The notes under the pieces were generated by a model, which saw only the letters and a list, made by a program, of their open reading frames with translations, was not told where the DNA came from and did no database searches. The position numbers and the translations under genes are program-made. This document shows positions 12,896 through 16,131 of a stretch of DNA of 16,131 bases, piece after piece (the stretch's first letter is position 1; every line of letters begins with the position of its first letter). The stretch is from Oscillospiraceae bacterium (GTDB lineage Bacteria > Bacillota_A > Clostridia > Oscillospirales > WRJC01): contig WQXD01000054.1 of the NCBI GenBank assembly GCA_009785015.1, positions 1-16,131 on the forward strand. The letters are read 5' to 3'.

Positions 12896-14652
12896 TCGGT
12901 CATCTCCAAATCCGCCAATTTAGCGCGGTATCTCATCAATATTTCGTATGCGGCCGCTTCGTCGAGTTTGCCGCGCATAGACGGGGTTTCAAAAAACCGT
13001 TTGGGGAATTTCACATTCTGCAAATCAAACCCCAAAGCTTTTTTTATGCGCAGCTTGACGGCGTAATTGCGGCGCGCGATGTCAGTCAGGTCTTCGTCGG
13101 TCATCTCCTGCCCCACTGCCCCAAAAGCCGACAGAATCGTCGGGCGGTCGTACACTTTCCGGGCAAACAGGCACATAACCAGCGAATTCAGCATACAGCG
13201 CTCGATTTCTTCTTTTAAAAGCGCGTCCGCCATCTTATCGGGATCGACGGTCTCGTCGTCTTTCATCGCCTGATCGATCGAATATCCGCCGTTGCACAAA
13301 TGCGAATGCCTCGCCCCCACCGCCGCGCCCGTGAGCGAGCCGTACCCCGTATGATATCCCGGCATTTCGTTTCCCGCGATGTGCATGGCGAATTCTTTTC
13401 CGCCGTATACCTGCGCCGCGTATTTGACGCCTTTGCCGAGATTTTTGTAAAACTCGTTTTCGCCTCCGGCTATATACGCGATAGCTTCCCGGTACTGCTG
13501 AGGGCTCCCGAATTTAAGCGGCACAATGGTTTCATTTGGCGTGATGAGCCCCCTCTCCAGCGCCTCGGTGGCCCAGCCCAGAACGACTCCCGTACTCATC
13601 GCGTCCAGCCCGGCAATTTCGACGTCTTCGATCAGTTCCAGGATATATCTCGGGCTGTCAATCCCCAAAAATGTCCCGAGCGCGAAAATCAATTCGTAAT
13701 CGTATGCAACGGATACCGTTTCGAATTCATGCCCGTGTTCGGCAAAATCGCGCCTGAACTGCCCGATATGGATACAGCCGACCGGACAGCCCGTGCACGC
13801 CATTTTGCGGGAAAGATGTTTCACCGAAAAAGTCTCCCCGGATATTTTGTCGGCATATTCGAAACTGTTCTGCCGCATATTGATAGTGGGCAGCGCGCCC
13901 GCCGCGTTGAGAGGTTCTATGTTGATGGGGGTGCCCGTGTCGTGATATTTCGACATCAAATCCGTTTTGACGCACTTGTCGTATATTTCCCTGTAAACTT
14001 TGAAATATTCTTTGAAATTTTCTATATGCACGCTGCGGTCGCCGACGACGCTGACGGCTTTCAGATATTTCGAGCCCAACAGCGCGCCCAATCCCAGACG
14101 TCCGAAATGACGGTAACGGTCGACAATGACACAGGCGTATGAAACCTGGTTCTCGCCTGCCCGCCCTATCCTGATTATGGAACGCTTGCCGCCGTATTTA
14201 TGTTCGTCGTCGCGAATGATTCTGCCTACATCCTTATCCGTGTTCCAGAGGGTGCGGGCGTCGCGAAAGAACACGTCGTTTGAAGTGATGGCGAGATAGG
14301 TCGGTTTTGCCGCTTTGCCGTGTATGACGACGGCGTCATATCCGGCTAAAAACATCGACATCGCCATGCGGCCCCCGGCGTATGATTCGCCGAGTTCGCC
14401 CGTCAGCGGCGAGATAAACATGGCGACGGTTTTCGTGATTACCGGATATATTGTCGTAAGCGCCCCGTTGGCGAATACGATGGGCTGGGCCGGGTCAAGC
14501 GGCGGCAGCTCCGGGTGCATGTTTTCTTCGAGCAGTTTCGCGGCCACGCCGACCCCGCCGAGATATTTTTTTAAATCCGCGCGGTCTTCTATGTTGATTT
14601 TTTGCGTCTGCAAATTCACATACAACACCCGTATCGTTTCTTTATACAGCAT
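12892..14652 (-). CDS. aor: Tungsten-type aldehyde:ferredoxin oxidoreductase
   Basis: A 586-residue member of the AOR family, the usual length for this group. It oxidises aldehydes to carboxylates, or does the reverse, with a tungstopterin and a [4Fe-4S] cluster passing electrons to ferredoxin-like partners. The cluster cysteines are visible: ACTGCPVGC (C286, C289, C293) and LVMCLFARKVYDR (C494). The N-terminal domain carries YLGGVGVAAKLL (30-41), PLTGELGESYAGG (82-94) and GRLGLGALLGSKYLKAVSVVG (184-204). The start ATG 14652 has GGGAG about 10 nt upstream. It is third in a four-gene operon: E1-like enzyme, four-cluster ferredoxin, this gene, MoaD-like protein. The set matches aorE, aorA, aorB and aorD of known aor loci. 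The substrate is not predictable. Other AOR-family members, such as FOR- or WOR-type enzymes, remain possible. Confidence 0.93.
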   Translation of the reverse strand: MLYKETIRVLYVNLQTQKINIEDRADLKKYLGGVGVAAKLLEENMHPELPPLDPAQPIVFANGALTTIYPVITKTVAMFISPLTGELGESYAGGRMAMSMFLAGYDAVVIHGKAAKPTYLAITSNDVFFRDARTLWNTDKDVGRIIRDDEHKYGGKRSIIRIGRAGENQVSYACVIVDRYRHFGRLGLGALLGSKYLKAVSVVGDRSVHIENFKEYFKVYREIYDKCVKTDLMSKYHDTGTPINIEPLNAAGALPTINMRQNSFEYADKISGETFSVKHLSRKMACTGCPVGCIHIGQFRRDFAEHGHEFETVSVAYDYELIFALGTFLGIDSPRYILELIEDVEIAGLDAMSTGVVLGWATEALERGLITPNETIVPLKFGSPQQYREAIAYIAGGENEFYKNLGKGVKYAAQVYGGKEFAMHIAGNEMPGYHTGYGSLTGAAVGARHSHLCNGGYSIDQAMKDDETVDPDKMADALLKEEIERCMLNSLVMCLFARKVYDRPTILSAFGAVGQEMTDEDLTDIARRNYAVKLRIKKALGFDLQNVKFPKRFFETPSMRGKLDEAAAYEILMRYRAKLADLEMTE

Positions 14653-14685
14653 ATATACATCGCTCCCTTAATTTAAATAACGGCC

Positions 14686-15096
14686 TCAGTTCGGAACTTC
14701 CTGCATTGAAAGACAGCCGTGGGGACAATAGCGCACGCACATTCCGCAGTGATGGCAGATGATCGGCTGTTTCAAATCTTCGTCAAAATCCACCGCCTTC
14801 GCCATGCAGACCGCTTCGCAGCGCCGGCATCCGATACACTTTTTTGTATTCAAATTGACGCCGCCGCCCTTTCTGATGGAGAGCGCCCCCGTAGAGCACA
14901 CTTCTGCGCACGCGGGCTCGCGGCAGCCGTGACAGACCGTTTCGACGAATTTTCCCGAAAGCCCGCCGTATGTGCGAATTTTGATGCAGCTTTTTTGAAT
15001 GGAGTGATCCTGCCGGTTGACTCCGGCGCAGATGAACATGCACGTAAAACAGCCGATACATTTGGACATGTTGTCTGTTTTTAAAATTTTTGCCAC
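14686..15096 (-). CDS. Ferredoxin-like protein with four [4Fe-4S] motifs (AorA/HycB-like)
   Basis: A 136-residue electron-transfer protein with four cysteine motifs: CIGCFTCMFIC (13-23), CHGCREPACAEVC (55-67), CIGCRRCEAVC (87-97) and CHHCGMCVRYC (114-124), plus extra cysteines at 37 and 128. This is the HycB/DmsB-like arrangement, in which clusters form from paired first-with-fourth and second-with-third motifs. In the aor loci the equivalent AorA carries electrons to and from the oxidoreductase and can form a chain of clusters. The frame also holds a TTG at 15102, but it is only 1 nt from the GGGAGG site at 15104-15109. GTG at 15096 is 7 nt away and is chosen. It lies 25 nt after the E1-like gene and 33 nt before the oxidoreductase gene. 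No NADH-binding flavoprotein (AorC) lies in the window. Confidence 0.9.
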   Translation of the reverse strand: MAKILKTDNMSKCIGCFTCMFICAGVNRQDHSIQKSCIKIRTYGGLSGKFVETVCHGCREPACAEVCSTGALSIRKGGGVNLNTKKCIGCRRCEAVCMAKAVDFDEDLKQPIICHHCGMCVRYCPHGCLSMQEVPN

Positions 15097-15103
15097 AATC
15101 AAA

Positions 15104-15109
15104 CCTCCC
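15104..15109 (-). promoter_or_regulatory. Ribosome-binding site that sets the ferredoxin start at GTG 15096
   Basis: GGGAGG on the minus strand. It is 7 nt from GTG 15096 but only 1 nt from TTG 15102, so the GTG is the functional start. Confidence 0.65.
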
Positions 15110-15121
15110 GGTTTTCAAAAT

Positions 15122-15793
15122 TCAAAATTGAATTGTTTCCATTTTCATCGTATGCAAATCGAAGATATGCAAATTATTTTCAGCGCAGCCGCCGCAGAGA
15201 TATCCGAGCGCAAGCGCGGACTGCATCGACGCAGCCGCCGCCACGGTGAAGGGCAAGACTCCCCCCGCGGGTTTTTGCCCGTTTTTATCCGAATACAACA
15301 CGTCATAGAGCCGGCTTTCGGGGCTGACAATCGCCGCCTGCGCCAGCCATCCCGAAGCCGCCCCGTGGGCAAGCGTTATCCCCGCTTTAAAACAGGCCTC
15401 GCATAGAGCTTTTCTTGACGGGATGTTGTCCAACGCGTCCATGACAAGGTCGGCGCCGCCGATTAGGCGGCAAAGATTGTCCGAATCGAGATATACGTCG
15501 AGTCCCTGTATGTCCGTTTGCGGGCATATTCTAAGCGCGCGCTCGACTGCGCACACGACTTTCTTTTGTCCGATATTGCCCGAATCGGCGAGAATCTGCC
15601 TGTTTAGATTGCTTTCCTCGAAGCTGTCGTTATCGGCAATGATGATATGCCCTACTTTGGCGCGGGTCATATATTCGAGAAGATAACCGCCGATGCCGCC
15701 GCACCCGGCGATAAAAACGCGGCTTTGACTTAATTTTTGCCGTTCTTGTTCCGGCACCGGGCCGGTATTCAATTCAAAACTTTTGTCCGTCAT
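15122..15793 (-). CDS. ThiF/MoeB/HesA-family E1-like adenylating enzyme
   Basis: A 223-residue E1-like enzyme. The ATP site shows GCGGIGG (30-36), IADNDSFEESNLNRQ (52-66, with N62, N64 and R65), GQKKVV (75-80) and MDALDN (118-123). These enzymes adenylate the C-terminal glycine of MoaD/ThiS-like partners; the likely partner is the MoaD-like protein at 12665-12895. The Zn-binding CxxC pair of MoeB and its catalytic-Cys loop are not seen; only a C-terminal CGGC (200-203) is present. It is therefore closer to HesA/AorE-like short forms than to full MoeB; TcdA-type is an alternative. First gene of the aor operon. The ATG at 15793 lacks a strong ribosome-binding site (AAAGG lies about 30 nt upstream), so the start is less certain than the identity. 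Confidence 0.85.
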   Translation of the reverse strand: MTDKSFELNTGPVPEQERQKLSQSRVFIAGCGGIGGYLLEYMTRAKVGHIIIADNDSFEESNLNRQILADSGNIGQKKVVCAVERALRICPQTDIQGLDVYLDSDNLCRLIGGADLVMDALDNIPSRKALCEACFKAGITLAHGAASGWLAQAAIVSPESRLYDVLYSDKNGQKPAGGVLPFTVAAAASMQSALALGYLCGGCAENNLHIFDLHTMKMETIQF

Positions 15794-15857
15794 TATATTA
15801 TTTTTACTAATTTGTTCGTTATTTTACCTTTTTTTGTCCGTGATTTTGTATTATTCC

Positions 15858-15886
15858 ATTATAACAGCTTTTTTGACGGATGTCAA
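15858..15886 (-). promoter_or_regulatory. Consensus sigma-A promoter of the aor operon
   Basis: Minus strand TTGACA (15886-15881), 17-nt spacer, TATAAT (15863-15858): a perfect match to the sigma-A consensus. Expected start near 15851, giving a leader of about 57 nt before the E1-like gene. Confidence 0.85.
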
Positions 15887-15900
15887 CAGTCTATTTGGCC

Positions 15901-15952
15901 TTTCGGTATTTTCAGTATTATTTTCCCATAAATGACAAAAAAGTCCCATAAA
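15901..15952. repeat. Short direct repeats upstream of the aor promoter
   Basis: CCCATAAA occurs at 15925-15932 and 15945-15952, exactly 20 bp apart (two helical turns). TTCGGTATT and TTCAGTATT stand in tandem at 15902-15910 and 15911-15919. Both pairs lie upstream of the -35 box at 15881-15886, where an activator could bind. The function is speculative. Confidence 0.4.
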
Positions 15953-16010
15953 ATCAAATTGATTTCAGAACTTTTTTTCATAGACGCCACGCCTTAGTTT
16001 CGATAAGAGT

Positions 16011-16131
16011 TTACACAGGTTTGCCCCACTTCAGCAAGGCGGAATAAAGAGGGTCCATATCCACCGGTTTGGCCAAATGGTCGTTCATGCCCGCTTTGAT
16101 GCTCTACTCATAATGTTCCTTTCCCGCATTA
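16011..16131 (-). pseudogene. C-terminal remnant of a response-regulator receiver domain with in-frame TAG
   Basis: On the minus strand, one frame ends SIKAGMNDHLAKPVDMDPL, then YSALLKWGKPV and TAA (16013-16011). AGMNDHLAKP is the hallmark end of the receiver domain of hybrid histidine kinases, with its conserved Lys-Pro. Upstream in the same frame the residues NAGKEHYE keep the expected NAFxEDxE spacing, but a TAG (16106-16104) follows where receivers usually have Lys. The gene therefore appears broken by a single substitution, or it is an old remnant. The rest lies beyond the right edge, so the length of the relic is unknown. Confidence 0.75.

Noticed and set aside
13300..14142. Plus-strand open frame of 280 codons opposite the oxidoreductase gene
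   Set aside because: The minus strand encodes AOR with all four cluster cysteines. The plus-strand frame shows no family motif and has no ribosome-binding site.

Overview
The window looks like a chromosomal piece of an anaerobic Gram-positive bacterium, probably of the class Clostridia. The signs are isopeptide-type pilin domains, a SipW-type signal peptidase beside a SipA-like one, a lipobox solute-binding protein, strong AGGAGG ribosome-binding sites, sigma-A promoters, and a tungsten-type aldehyde:ferredoxin oxidoreductase locus. I cannot name the genus. All genes but one (the solute-binding protein) are on the minus strand. No tRNA, rRNA, CRISPR array or insertion sequence was seen.

Left part (1-3600), a surface-fibre locus. 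Read on the minus strand, it has a secreted transglutaminase-like protein, a SipW-type signal peptidase, a second signal-peptidase-like protein whose catalytic Ser and Lys are both replaced, and a secreted protein with two isopeptide pilin-type domains that runs off the left edge. The operon and the pilin gene each have a promoter with the same 19-nt element, exactly 18 nt upstream of the same TAAAATATA box.

Middle-left (3583-7520), a regulator operon. A consensus sigma-A promoter precedes a protein of unknown function, a small nitroreductase, and an 863-residue MalT-like LuxR-family ATPase regulator, followed by a strong terminator. The regulator gene lies directly upstream of the fibre promoter, so it is the obvious candidate to bind the shared 19-nt element (inference).

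Middle-right (7548-10927), an operon encoding a phosphoribosyltransferase-fold protein with a degraded PRPP loop, a lone beta subunit of a sodium-pumping decarboxylase, and a cytoplasmic Cys-type sulfatase. Across a divergent intergenic region lies the solute-binding lipoprotein (11086-12600, + strand), with no permease genes in view.

Right part (12665-15886), a four-gene tungsten oxidoreductase operon: a ThiF/HesA-like E1 enzyme, a four-cluster ferredoxin, aldehyde:ferredoxin oxidoreductase, and a MoaD/ThiS-like protein. It starts from a perfect TTGACA-N17-TATAAT promoter. The gene set resembles aorE-aorA-aorB-aorD without the flavoprotein aorC. The MoaD-like protein ends in Ala-Gly instead of Gly-Gly. 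The last 120 bases hold the end of a response-regulator receiver domain broken by an in-frame TAG.
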